Assembly: GCF_900537075.1 (NCBI RefSeq)
Contig: NZ_UNRA01000004.1
Coordinates: 132,572-196,571 of the forward strand
Source of the DNA: Tropicibacter sp. Alg240-R139
Lineage (GTDB): Bacteria; Pseudomonadota; Alphaproteobacteria; Rhodobacterales; Rhodobacteraceae
DNA: 64,000 bases
Reading direction: 5' to 3'
Shown: positions 54,541-63,079 of the stretch, in pieces
Layout: every line of letters begins with the position of its first letter
How positions within the stretch are numbered: position 1 is the stretch's first letter
Notes under the pieces: generated by a model
Database searches by the model: none
What the model was told of the DNA's origin: nothing
What the model saw: the letters and a program-made list of their open reading frames with translations, nothing else
Made by a program: the position numbers and the translations under genes

Positions 54541-55845
54541 ATGGCTGATTTAAAAACAAACTTCCTCGGAATAGAAAGTCCCAACCCGTTCTGGCTGGCG
54601 TCAGCTCCGCCCACGGACAAGGAATACAACGTCCGCCGCGCATTCGAGGCCGGCTGGGGCGGCGTGGTCTGGAAAACACTGGGGGCCGAAGGGCCGCCGG
54701 TGGTGAACGTGAACGGCCCGCGTTATGGCGCGATCTGGGGCGCGGACCGGCGCTTGCTTGGGCTCAACAACATTGAGCTGATCACTGATCGACCACTGCA
54801 AACCAACCTGGATGAAATCACGCGCGTCAAGAAAGACTATCCTGACCGTGCGATCATCGTCTCGTTGATGGTGCCCTGCGAAGAAGCGGCCTGGAAAGCG
54901 ATCTTGCCGCGCGTGATGGAAACCGGCGCTGATGGGATCGAGCTGAACTTTGGCTGCCCGCACGGGATGGCCGAACGGGGCATGGGCTCGGCCGTGGGGC
55001 AGGTGCCGGAATACATCGAGATGGTCACCCGCTGGTGCAAGGAAAATTACGACAAGCCGGCGATCGTCAAGCTGACGCCCAACATCACCGACGTCCGCTT
55101 TCCGGCGCGCGCGGCAAAAGCGGGCGGCGCGGATGCGGTCAGCCTGATCAACACCATCAATTCGATTGTTTCGGTCGATCTGGACCAGATGGCACCCGAG
55201 CCGATCATTGGCGACAAGGGCACCCACGGCGGCTATTGCGGCCCGGCGGTCAAGCCGATTGCCATGAACATGGTGGCCGAAATCGCCCGCTGCCCGCAGA
55301 CCCATGGCCTGCCAATCTCGGCCATTGGCGGCATCACCACCTGGCGCGACGCGGCAGAGTTCATGGCGCTGGGTGCCGGCAACGTGCAGGTCTGCACGGC
55401 GGCGATGACCTATGGTTTCAAAATCGTCGAAGAGATGATTTCGGGCCTGTCGCAGTGGATGGACGAAAAGGGTTATGCCTCGACGTCGGACTTCATCGGC
55501 ATGGCGGTGCCTAATGTCACCGATTGGCAGTATCTGAACCTGAATTCGATCTCGAAAGCCAAGATCGATCAGGACGCCTGCATCAAATGCGGCCGCTGCT
55601 ATGCCGCTTGCGAGGACACATCACACCAGGCGATCGCGATGAGCGAAGACCGCACATTCACCGTCAAGGACGACGAATGCGTGGCTTGTAACTTGTGTGT
55701 CAACGTCTGCCCGGTCGAAAATTGCATCTCGATGGTCGAGTTGCAGCCCGGCGAGCTGGACGAGCGTACCGGTGAAACCGTGAGCGCGGACTACGCCAAC
55801 TGGACGACGCATCCCAACAACCCGTCCGCACAAGCAGCCGAGTGA
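54541..55845 (+). CDS. preA: NAD-dependent dihydropyrimidine dehydrogenase, subunit PreA
   Basis: The 434-residue FMN subunit. Residues 1 to about 315 form a dihydroorotate-dehydrogenase-like barrel with IELNFGCPHGMAERGMG. The C-terminal part has two 4Fe-4S sites (CIKCGRCYAACE and CVACNLCVNVCPVENC). This is the first step of the reductive pyrimidine pathway; the following steps are encoded downstream. Confidence 0.94.
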   Translation: MADLKTNFLGIESPNPFWLASAPPTDKEYNVRRAFEAGWGGVVWKTLGAEGPPVVNVNGPRYGAIWGADRRLLGLNNIELITDRPLQTNLDEITRVKKDYPDRAIIVSLMVPCEEAAWKAILPRVMETGADGIELNFGCPHGMAERGMGSAVGQVPEYIEMVTRWCKENYDKPAIVKLTPNITDVRFPARAAKAGGADAVSLINTINSIVSVDLDQMAPEPIIGDKGTHGGYCGPAVKPIAMNMVAEIARCPQTHGLPISAIGGITTWRDAAEFMALGAGNVQVCTAAMTYGFKIVEEMISGLSQWMDEKGYASTSDFIGMAVPNVTDWQYLNLNSISKAKIDQDACIKCGRCYAACEDTSHQAIAMSEDRTFTVKDDECVACNLCVNVCPVENCISMVELQPGELDERTGETVSADYANWTTHPNNPSAQAAE

Positions 55846-55880
55846 GGGGCGCCTTCAGCGACCGTATTTGGAACAAAAAG

Positions 55881-55915
55881 AACAAAGGGCGGTGCGATAC
55901 GCGCCGCCCTTTGTT
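55881..55915 (+). terminator. Terminator after preA
   Basis: AACAAAGGGCGG and CCGCCCTTTGTT pair perfectly over 12 bases around an 11-base loop that can pair further (GCG/CGC), 36 bases after the preA stop. Confidence 0.85.
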
Positions 55916-56020
55916 GTAGGCAGTGCCTTCTAACCGTATTGCTCTGCAAACTGGACTTTGCTGCCATTCGGTTTTCTTGGTATTTGGAAACCTGCGCGAA
56001 CAACGGAATGGAATTTCCCA

Positions 56021-56380
56021 ATGCGACACGCCGATCATTGGATGGAGAAGCTCGATCAAGATGCGACGCTTCCAAAGGAGTTTCGTCTAACACGGTCACG
56101 AATTATGTACATCGAATCCAAGTTTGAAGGGCTTGAAGGAGTTGCTGTAATCGGCCGTGTGTACTTCTCAAAATCAGGAAAAACCCTTTATTATAAGGGG
56201 CTTCGCTTCCAGAGTCTCAAGGGCGCCGGTTTCAAAGCAAACTACTTCGAAACTGCTAGCGGCGATTTTTATTGGATATCAGGACCTCGAAAAGATCAGA
56301 ACGACAGGCTCTATGGGGGCAATCAAGGGGTCTTGGTCGATGACGATGTGCGCGATGAATACGAGACGCTGATACGCTAG
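56021..56380 (+). CDS. Small conserved hypothetical protein
   Basis: A 119-residue protein with a strand-rich, basic sequence including RSRIMYIESKFEGLEG, RVYFSKSGKTLYYKGL and GAGFKANYFETASGDFYWIS. Close relatives occur in many bacteria and have sometimes been mislabelled as a metabolic enzyme. The gene is visibly richer in A and T than its neighbours, and it interrupts the pyrimidine locus. ATG at 56021 is likely; 56042 is also possible. Confidence 0.7.
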   Translation: MRHADHWMEKLDQDATLPKEFRLTRSRIMYIESKFEGLEGVAVIGRVYFSKSGKTLYYKGLRFQSLKGAGFKANYFETASGDFYWISGPRKDQNDRLYGGNQGVLVDDDVRDEYETLIR

Positions 56381-56441
56381 AATAACGATATAGGTTCTCG
56401 GGCTCAGGACGGACCAAAGCGACACTCAGACATTGGTTTGC

Positions 56442-57050
56442 TTAGGGAGTGAGCAGCCGCAAGTAGAGCGTTTCAAGAAACGGGTCAGCACCGTCGAATG
56501 GATCCTCGTCGCCCAAAATTGCGCGGACTTGAACGTCGAAATCGGCATAGTGCTGGGTCAGCGACCAGACCGAAAACAGCAGGTGATAAGGGTGGACGCG
56601 GGCGATTTTGCCGTCCGCCATCCAGCGCTCCAGCAGTTTGGTTTTCTCGTCCACCAGTGTTTTCAGATCGTGGTTCAGCGCGTCGTGAATGCGGGGCGCG
56701 CCTTGCACGATTTCATTAGCAAACAGCCGACTTTCACGCGGGAAATCTCGGCTCATCTGCAGTTTACGGCGAACATAAGCCATGATCTCGGTCAGCGGCT
56801 CGCCGTCTTCATCCATCTCGCGCAGCGGATCCAGCCAGGTGTCCATCAGCTGCGCCAAAAGCGCGTTGTGCATGTCGACTTTGGAGGGGAAATAATACAG
56901 CAGGTTTGGCTTGGACAGCCCGGCCTCACTCGCGATCTGATCGACGGTTGCACCCCGGAATCCGTTGGCCGAAAACACGTTCAACGACGCTTCAAGGATC
57001 GCGGCACGGTTCTTTTTCTGGATCCGTGTCGGGGTGCGGTCCTTTGGCAT
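56442..57050 (-). CDS. rutR: RutR-type TetR-family repressor of pyrimidine catabolism
   Basis: A 202-residue TetR regulator. The DNA-binding domain reads ILEASLNVFSANGFRGATVD and LSKPNLLYYFPSK. The ligand domain has RLFANEIVQGAP, HYADFDVQVRAILG and a FLETL-L end, as in RutR, which senses uracil or thymine. ATG at 57050 follows AAAGGA. A RutR-like box lies just beyond, before the divergent amidohydrolase gene. Confidence 0.88.
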   Translation of the reverse strand: MPKDRTPTRIQKKNRAAILEASLNVFSANGFRGATVDQIASEAGLSKPNLLYYFPSKVDMHNALLAQLMDTWLDPLREMDEDGEPLTEIMAYVRRKLQMSRDFPRESRLFANEIVQGAPRIHDALNHDLKTLVDEKTKLLERWMADGKIARVHPYHLLFSVWSLTQHYADFDVQVRAILGDEDPFDGADPFLETLYLRLLTP

Positions 57051-57166
57051 GGGGCGATTGTCCTTTGTTGGCTGCGCGATTGCCGAGCAGATTGCATTTT
57101 TTACCAGCATTTTTGCAGACATGTGCCGCAATTTCTTGACTGGTGTCAAACCCGTGATAGCGTGAG

Positions 57167-57184
57167 TTTGACCGTTTGGTCAAA
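57167..57184. promoter_or_regulatory. RutR operator
   Basis: TTTGACCGTTTGGTCAAA is a perfect 7+7 dyad matching the RutR consensus TTGACC-N4-GGTCAA. It lies between the divergent repressor and amidohydrolase genes and so can control both. Confidence 0.8.
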
Positions 57185-57233
57185 TCACATACCAAGAGCG
57201 AGCCAATCGCAAGCAAGCAACAGGGGATGAGAC

Positions 57234-58484
57234 ATGGCAGCGCCTGCCGCGAATATGAAGATCAACGGCGAACGCCTGTGGGACAGTCTGATGGAGATGG
57301 CCAAGATCGGCCCGGGCGTCGCAGGTGGCAACAATCGCCAAACCCTGACCGACGAGGATGGCGATGGCCGCGCCCTGTTCCAAAGTTGGTGCGAGGCGGC
57401 GGGCTGCTCGATGGGCCTGGACCAGATGGGCAATATGTTTGCCCGACGCGAAGGGACGGACCCTGACGCGCTGCCGGTCTATGTCGGCTCTCACTTGGAT
57501 ACGCAGCCGACGGGTGGCAAGTATGACGGCGTACTTGGGGTGCTTGGCGGACTGGAAATTCTACGCACTCTCAATGATTTGGGGATCAAAACCAAACATC
57601 CCATCGTGGTGACCAACTTCACCAACGAAGAGGGGACACGCTATGCTCCGGCGATGCTGTCGTCGGGTGTGTTTGCGGGCATTCACACGCAGGATTGGGC
57701 GTATGAGCGCGAGGATGCCGAGGGCAAAACGTTCGGTGATGAGCTGAAGCGCATTGGCTGGCGTGGCGATGAAGAGGTTGGCGCGCGCAAGATGCATGCT
57801 TTCTTTGAGCTGCATATTGAACAAGGCCCGATTTTGGAGACCGAAGGCAAGGATATTGGGGTTGTCACCCATGGCCAGGGCCTTAGCTGGACGCAGGTCA
57901 CGATCGAGGGCAAGGATTCACATACTGGTTCCACTCCGATGCCGATGCGCAAGAATGCGGGCCTTGGCATGGCGCGGGTGCTGGAGAAGGTGGATGAAAT
58001 CGCCTGGTCCCACGCACCGCATGCGGTGGGGGCGGCGGGTCATATTGACGTTTATCCGAACTCACGCAATGTGATTCCGGGCAAGGTGGTGTTCACAGTC
58101 GATTTCCGATCGCCCGATCTGTCAGTGATCGAGGATATGGAGGCGCGGCTGCGGATCGAGGGCCAAAAGATTGCTGACGACATGGGCCTGAGCATCAGTT
58201 TCGAGAAGGTAGGCGGGTTTGATCCGGTGACCTTTGACGAAGGCTGTGTTTCGGCTGTGCGCAGTGCGGCCGAGCGGCTAGGGCATTCGCATCTGGATAT
58301 CATTTCAGGCGCCGGTCATGATGCTTGCTGGATCAACCGGGTCGCACCTACGGCGATGGTCATGTGCCCCTGTGTGGATGGGTTGAGCCATAATGAAGCC
58401 GAAGAAATCAGCCGCGAATGGGCTGCAGCCGGGGCAGATGTCCTGTTTCATGCCGTTGTTGAGACGGCGGAAATCGTGGAGTGA
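57234..58484 (+). CDS. Beta-ureidopropionase-type Zn-dependent amidohydrolase (M20 family)
   Basis: A 416-residue member of the N-carbamoyl-amino-acid/allantoate amidohydrolase group. Metal residues are seen in GSHLDTQPTGGKYDG (His87, Asp98) and NEEGTRYAPAM, with HIEQGPILE as the substrate-site segment. Next to dihydropyrimidinase and preTA, it most likely hydrolyses N-carbamoyl-beta-alanine to beta-alanine, CO2 and NH3, the third step of the pathway. ATG follows AGGGGATG. Confidence 0.9.
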   Translation: MAAPAANMKINGERLWDSLMEMAKIGPGVAGGNNRQTLTDEDGDGRALFQSWCEAAGCSMGLDQMGNMFARREGTDPDALPVYVGSHLDTQPTGGKYDGVLGVLGGLEILRTLNDLGIKTKHPIVVTNFTNEEGTRYAPAMLSSGVFAGIHTQDWAYEREDAEGKTFGDELKRIGWRGDEEVGARKMHAFFELHIEQGPILETEGKDIGVVTHGQGLSWTQVTIEGKDSHTGSTPMPMRKNAGLGMARVLEKVDEIAWSHAPHAVGAAGHIDVYPNSRNVIPGKVVFTVDFRSPDLSVIEDMEARLRIEGQKIADDMGLSISFEKVGGFDPVTFDEGCVSAVRSAAERLGHSHLDIISGAGHDACWINRVAPTAMVMCPCVDGLSHNEAEEISREWAAAGADVLFHAVVETAEIVE

Positions 58485-58485
58485 T

Positions 58486-58533
58486 TGGGGGCTAGCCCCC
58501 AAAACCCCCGGTGTATTTGAGAAAAGATGAAGA
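58486..58533 (+). repeat. Rhodobacterales-type intergenic element (copy 1)
   Basis: GGGGGCTAGCCCCC hairpin, then CCCCCGG, TATTTGAG and AGATGAAG, placed right after a stop codon. The same series recurs at 62086. It likely doubles as a terminator. Confidence 0.6.
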
Positions 58534-58566
58534 GGTGCGCGGGAGGCGCGCCAAGGGAGGAATGAC

Positions 58567-60021
58567 ATGAGCACCGTCATCAAAAACGGAACCATCGTAA
58601 CTGCCGATTTGACGTACAAGGCCGATGTGCTGATCGAAGGGGGCGTGATCGCTCAGATCGGGCCGGACCTGAAAGGGGACGAGCAGCTGGACGCGACGGG
58701 CTGCTATGTGATGCCCGGTGGGATCGACCCGCACACGCATCTGGAAATGCCCTTTATGGGGACGTACTCCTCTGATGACTTTGAAAGCGGCACGCGCGCG
58801 GGTCTGGCTGGGGGCACGACCATGGTTGTGGACTTTGCGCTGCCCAATCCGGGTGAAAGCCTGCTGGATGCGCTCAAGCGATGGGACAACAAATCGACGC
58901 GCGCAAATTGTGACTATTCTTTCCACATGGCGGTGACCTGGTGGGGCGAGCAGGTGTTCGATGACATGAAGACCGTGGTTGAACAACGCGGCATCAACAC
59001 GTTTAAACACTTCATGGCCTACAAGGGCGCGTTGATGGTGAATGACGATGAATTGTATTCGTCTTTCCAAAGGCTTGCCGAACTGGGTGGTATCGCCATG
59101 GTGCACGCCGAAAATGGCGATGTGGTGGCGGAGCTGAGCGCAAAACTGCTGGCCGAAGGCAACAATGGCCCCGAGGCACACGCCTATTCGCGCCCGCCGC
59201 AAGTCGAAGGCGAGGCGACCAACCGCGCCATCATGATTGCGGATATGGCGGGCGTGCCGCTTTATGTGGTGCATACTTCGTGCGAGGACAGCCACGAGGC
59301 CATTCGTCGGGCGCGTATGCAGGGCAAGCGGGTCTGGGGCGAGCCATTGATCCAGCATCTGACATTGGATGAAAGCGAGTATTTCAACAAAGATTGGGAC
59401 CATGCGGCGCGGCGTGTGATGTCGCCACCTTTCCGCAATAAACAGCATCAAGACAGCCTGTGGAACGGGTTGCAGTCGGGATCACTTAGCGTTGTGGCCA
59501 CTGACCACTGTGCTTTCAGCACCGAACAGAAACGATATGGCGTCGGCGATTTCACCAAGATCCCCAATGGAACCGGCGGGTTGGAAGATCGGATGCCGAT
59601 GCTTTGGACCTATGGGGTGGGCACGGGCCGTCTGACACCGAATGAGTTTGTCGCTGTCACTTCGACCAACATCGCCAAGATCCTGAACTGTTATCCCAAG
59701 AAAGGCGCGGTTCTCGTCGGCGCGGATGCAGATTTGGTTGTATGGGATCCGGAAAAGAGCAAGACAATTCAGGCTTCTAACCAGCAAAGTTCGATTGACT
59801 ACAACGTCTTTGAAGGCAAAGAGGTCAAAGGTCTGCCGCGCTTTACTCTGAGCCGGGGTCAGGTGGCCGTACATGACGGCGAAATCCGGACGCAGGAGGG
59901 CCACGGCAAGTTCGTCAAACGCGAGGCAAACACGCCAGTCAACCGCGCGCTCAGCAGTTGGAAAGAACTGACCTCGCCCCGACCGGTCGAGCGGACAGGT
60001 ATTCCGGCCACTGGCGTGTAA
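58567..60021 (+). CDS. hydA: Dihydropyrimidinase (D-hydantoinase)
   Basis: A 484-residue cyclic amidohydrolase that opens dihydrouracil to N-carbamoyl-beta-alanine. Metal ligands are His56 and His58 (IDPHTHLEM). The carboxylated Lys is Lys153 (FMAYKGALM), with later HAENGD and VATDHCAF. This is the second step of the reductive route. ATG follows AGGGAGG. A hairpin follows the gene. Confidence 0.94.
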   Translation: MSTVIKNGTIVTADLTYKADVLIEGGVIAQIGPDLKGDEQLDATGCYVMPGGIDPHTHLEMPFMGTYSSDDFESGTRAGLAGGTTMVVDFALPNPGESLLDALKRWDNKSTRANCDYSFHMAVTWWGEQVFDDMKTVVEQRGINTFKHFMAYKGALMVNDDELYSSFQRLAELGGIAMVHAENGDVVAELSAKLLAEGNNGPEAHAYSRPPQVEGEATNRAIMIADMAGVPLYVVHTSCEDSHEAIRRARMQGKRVWGEPLIQHLTLDESEYFNKDWDHAARRVMSPPFRNKQHQDSLWNGLQSGSLSVVATDHCAFSTEQKRYGVGDFTKIPNGTGGLEDRMPMLWTYGVGTGRLTPNEFVAVTSTNIAKILNCYPKKGAVLVGADADLVVWDPEKSKTIQASNQQSSIDYNVFEGKEVKGLPRFTLSRGQVAVHDGEIRTQEGHGKFVKREANTPVNRALSSWKELTSPRPVERTGIPATGV

Positions 60022-60030
60022 ACCGGAGTT

Positions 60031-60051
60031 GGGCTGCTGTATCAGCAGCCC
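60031..60051 (+). terminator. Hairpin after the dihydropyrimidinase gene
   Basis: GGGCTGCTG and CAGCAGCCC pair perfectly over 9 bases around TAT, followed by GTTTCC. It may partly separate the enzyme genes from the transporter genes. Confidence 0.65.
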
Positions 60052-60078
60052 GTTTCCCAGTCTTTACAAGGCGATAGA

Positions 60079-60873
60079 ATGACTACTGAAAGCACCACCC
60101 AGCCTGTAATCAAGGCGAGGCAATTGGATCTGACGTTTCAAACCAACGACGGTCCTGTTCATGCTCTCAAGGATGTAAACCTTGATATCAACAAAGGCGA
60201 TTTTGTCAGCTTCATCGGTCCTTCGGGCTGTGGCAAAACGACGTTTTTGCGCTGTATTGCAGCGCTGGAAACACCCACTGGTGGCACGCTCAGCGTCAAC
60301 GGGATGAGTGCCGATGAGGCGCGGCGAAACCGGGCCTATGGCTATGTGTTTCAGGCGGCGGGGCTCTATCCTTGGCGCACCATTTCAAAGAACATCAAGT
60401 TGCCGCTTGAGATCATGGGATATTCCAAATCCGATCAAGACAAGCGCGTGAGCGAAGTTCTGGAACTTGTTGATTTGGCTGGATTTGGTGGCAAGTACCC
60501 ATGGCAATTGTCGGGTGGAATGCAGCAGCGCGCGTCTATCGCACGGGCGCTGGCCTTTGACGCCGATCTCTTGCTGATGGACGAACCCTTTGGGGCATTG
60601 GACGAAATCGTGCGTGATCATCTGAACGAGCAGCTTTTGCAGCTGTGGGCGCGGACCAACAAGACCATCGGATTTGTCACACACTCGATCCCTGAGGCGG
60701 TCTATCTGTCGACCAAGATCGTGGTGATGAGCCCGCGTCCGGGCCGGATCACGGATGTGATCGAAAGCCCGCTGCCCAAGGAACGCCCCTTGGACATCCG
60801 TGACACTCCCGAATTCATCGAAGTGGCGCACCGCGTGCGTGAAGGCTTGCGGGCGGGGCATTCAGATGACTGA
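60079..60873 (+). CDS. ABC transporter ATP-binding protein (SsuB/ThiZ-like)
   Basis: A 264-residue ATPase with Walker A GPSGCGKT (47-54), signature LSGGMQQR, and Walker B LLLMDEP. It belongs to the nitrate/sulfonate/pyrimidine-precursor importer group. The small membrane gene starts inside its last codons. With two permeases and the binding protein it likely imports a pyrimidine. Confidence 0.92.
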   Translation: MTTESTTQPVIKARQLDLTFQTNDGPVHALKDVNLDINKGDFVSFIGPSGCGKTTFLRCIAALETPTGGTLSVNGMSADEARRNRAYGYVFQAAGLYPWRTISKNIKLPLEIMGYSKSDQDKRVSEVLELVDLAGFGGKYPWQLSGGMQQRASIARALAFDADLLLMDEPFGALDEIVRDHLNEQLLQLWARTNKTIGFVTHSIPEAVYLSTKIVVMSPRPGRITDVIESPLPKERPLDIRDTPEFIEVAHRVREGLRAGHSDD

Positions 60874-61159
60874 CACAAACACTACGAACGGGTTTGATCT
60901 AGATGCGTGGGTGTGGGCGTGCTACAAACTGCGTTTGCTTCGTTACGCGATAATTGCGGGTGTGGGCATCGGGACACAGCTATTCAGCGTTTTATTCGGC
61001 GGCTCTTACCAAGTCGGACATACGGTGGGGCTGTTGGTGTTCTTTTTTTGCGCAGCATTCTTCATGAAACTTCATTTGGACGGCGAAGCACGCCGTGCCG
61101 AGCGTCGGTTCGAGGAGCGGATGGCATCAGAAGCTGAGTGCCGGGAGTTGGGAGCATGA
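60866..61159 (+). CDS. Small membrane protein inside the ABC operon
   Basis: A 97-residue protein with two hydrophobic segments (about 26-45 LRYAIIAGVGIGTQLFSVLF and 50-66 VGHTVGLLVFFFCAAFF) and a charged amphipathic C-terminus rich in Glu and Arg. It overlaps the ATPase stop by 8 bases and the next permease start by 4, so it is tightly coupled. It is not a standard part of this ABC type and could be an accessory subunit. Confidence 0.75.
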   Translation: MTDTNTTNGFDLDAWVWACYKLRLLRYAIIAGVGIGTQLFSVLFGGSYQVGHTVGLLVFFFCAAFFMKLHLDGEARRAERRFEERMASEAECRELGA

Positions 61160-62073
61160 AATCCATTCTGGCCGTTCTGACCGTCATCGCTGTCATCATC
61201 GCGCTTTGGTACGCCGCCTGCGTGCCGATGAACATCAAGGGTGTTCTGGTCGAGGCCGAGCGCGCTGGCGCCGAGGTGCAACCGCCATCTGCCAAAGTTC
61301 GCCGCGATATGGGTGAGATTGGTCTGATAATCGACAACAGCTTTGCCATCCCTGCCACTTGGGAGCAGGCCCGCCCGCGTCTGCCTGCACCCCATCAGGT
61401 TGCGACCGAGCTGTGGAATACCACGGTGGGCAAAAAGATTACTTCGAAACGTTCGCTGATCTATCACGGCTGGGTGACGCTGAGCGCGACGTTGCTTGGT
61501 TTCGCCATTGGTACGGGGCTGGGCATCTTGCTGGCTGTGGGTATCGTGCATTCGCGCGTCATGGATATGTCGGTGATGCCCTGGGCCATCGTCAGCCAGA
61601 CCATCCCGATCATCGCACTCGCGCCGATGATCATCGTGGTGCTCTATTCCGTGGGAGTTCAGGGGATCATACCCAAGGCGGTGATCTCGGCCTATCTGAG
61701 TTTCTTTCCAGTGGTTGTCGGCATGGTAAAGGGGTTGCGCAGCCCTGATCACATGCAGCTGGATCTCTTACGGACCTACAGTGCCTCTCAATCGCAGGGA
61801 TTCTGGAAGCTCCGCCTGCCGGCGTCGATGCCGTATCTCTTTGCCTCGCTCAAGATCGGTATCGCCGCATCGCTTGTAGGGGCCATCGTGGGTGAGCTGC
61901 CGACAGGGGCGGTGGCCGGTCTTGGCGCGCGTCTGTTGGCGGGGAGCTATTATGGTCAGACGGTGCAGATCTGGTCGGCGCTGTTTGCCGCTGCCATTCT
62001 TGCCGCTTGTCTGGTGGCGTTGCTAGGGCTGATCGAACGGATGGTTCTGAAACGGATGGGGATCGCGTCATGA
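61156..62073 (+). CDS. ABC transporter permease (first)
   Basis: A 305-residue BPD-type permease with an N-terminal membrane helix (about 5-25) and the EAA loop region YSASQSQGFWKLRLPASMPY. ATG overlaps the preceding stop (ATGA). It pairs with the second permease. Confidence 0.9.
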   Translation: MKSILAVLTVIAVIIALWYAACVPMNIKGVLVEAERAGAEVQPPSAKVRRDMGEIGLIIDNSFAIPATWEQARPRLPAPHQVATELWNTTVGKKITSKRSLIYHGWVTLSATLLGFAIGTGLGILLAVGIVHSRVMDMSVMPWAIVSQTIPIIALAPMIIVVLYSVGVQGIIPKAVISAYLSFFPVVVGMVKGLRSPDHMQLDLLRTYSASQSQGFWKLRLPASMPYLFASLKIGIAASLVGAIVGELPTGAVAGLGARLLAGSYYGQTVQIWSALFAAAILAACLVALLGLIERMVLKRMGIAS

Positions 62074-62085
62074 TGGAACGTTGGA

Positions 62086-62145
62086 TTGGGGGCTCTGCCC
62101 CCGTCGCTCTGCGACTCCCCCGGGATATTTTCGGTCAGATGAAGG
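62086..62145 (+). repeat. Rhodobacterales-type intergenic element (copy 2)
   Basis: GGGGGCTCTGCCCCC hairpin, then CTCCCCCGG, ATATTTTCGG and AGATGAAG. It is the longer version of the element at 58486 and sits between the two permease genes of one operon. Confidence 0.65.
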
Positions 62146-62155
62146 GGGCGGTTGC

Positions 62156-63001
62156 ATGATTTTGCTAGGGCTGGCTTTTATGATCTGGATGGGCGCGTGG
62201 TTTTTGAACACGCGGCTGGCCGAGGGCCCACAGGCGAAGACGCGGGCAGTGCGGTTGCTTGTGCCGGTGATCTTTGGTGTGACCATCCTGATTGTTTGGG
62301 AAATGGTGGTGCGCGGGCTGGAGGTGCCTTTGGTGATCCTGCCGCCGCCGTCGATGATTGCCGATCGGTTCGGATCCTCGATGCCGATCTTATGGGCGGA
62401 TTTTTCACAGACCTTCGTGAAGGGCGCGCTGAGCGGTTATATCATCGGGTGCGGTGGTGCGTTCCTGATGGCGATAGCGGTGGACCGGTATGAGTTTTTG
62501 CGTCTGGGGCTGCTTCCAGTGGGCAACTTTGTCGCCGCGTTGCCCATCGTGGGCACCGCGCCCATTCTGGTGATGTGGTTCGGGTTTGACTGGCAGTCCA
62601 AGGCGGCCGTTGTCGTGGTTATGGTGTTCTTTCCTGTGCTGGTGAACACGGTGGCGGGCCTGCGCGAAACCACAGCGATGCAGCGGGACCTGATGGAGAC
62701 CTATGCCGCCAGCTATTGGCAGAGTTTTTTCAAGCTGCGCCTGCCCGCGGCGATGCCGTTCATTTTCAACGGGCTTAAGATCTCGACCACGTTGGCGCTC
62801 ATTGGTGCAATTGTGGCTGAGTTCTTTGGCTCGCCGACGGTGGGCATGGGGTTTCGTATCTCGACGAGTGTGGGGCAGCTGGCGCTCGATATGGTCTGGG
62901 CTGAAATTGTGGTGGCTGCATTGGCCGGTTCGCTGTTTTATGGCTGTGTCGCGATGATCGAGAGATCGATGACCTTTTGGCATCCATCGCAGAGGGGGTA
63001 A
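62156..63001 (+). CDS. ABC transporter permease (second)
   Basis: A 281-residue permease with an N-terminal helix, the loop ETYAASYWQSFFKLRLPAAM and several further helices. ATG at 62156 follows AGGGGGC; the upstream frame runs through the intergenic element and is rejected. Both permeases lie before the binding protein. Confidence 0.9.
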   Translation: MILLGLAFMIWMGAWFLNTRLAEGPQAKTRAVRLLVPVIFGVTILIVWEMVVRGLEVPLVILPPPSMIADRFGSSMPILWADFSQTFVKGALSGYIIGCGGAFLMAIAVDRYEFLRLGLLPVGNFVAALPIVGTAPILVMWFGFDWQSKAAVVVVMVFFPVLVNTVAGLRETTAMQRDLMETYAASYWQSFFKLRLPAAMPFIFNGLKISTTLALIGAIVAEFFGSPTVGMGFRISTSVGQLALDMVWAEIVVAALAGSLFYGCVAMIERSMTFWHPSQRG

Positions 63002-63079
63002 TCGGCGGGGATAAGAGCATATCAATTTCAAGACCCTGATAAACGGGGTAGAAAAACAAACCAACAAGGAGAAAAGACA

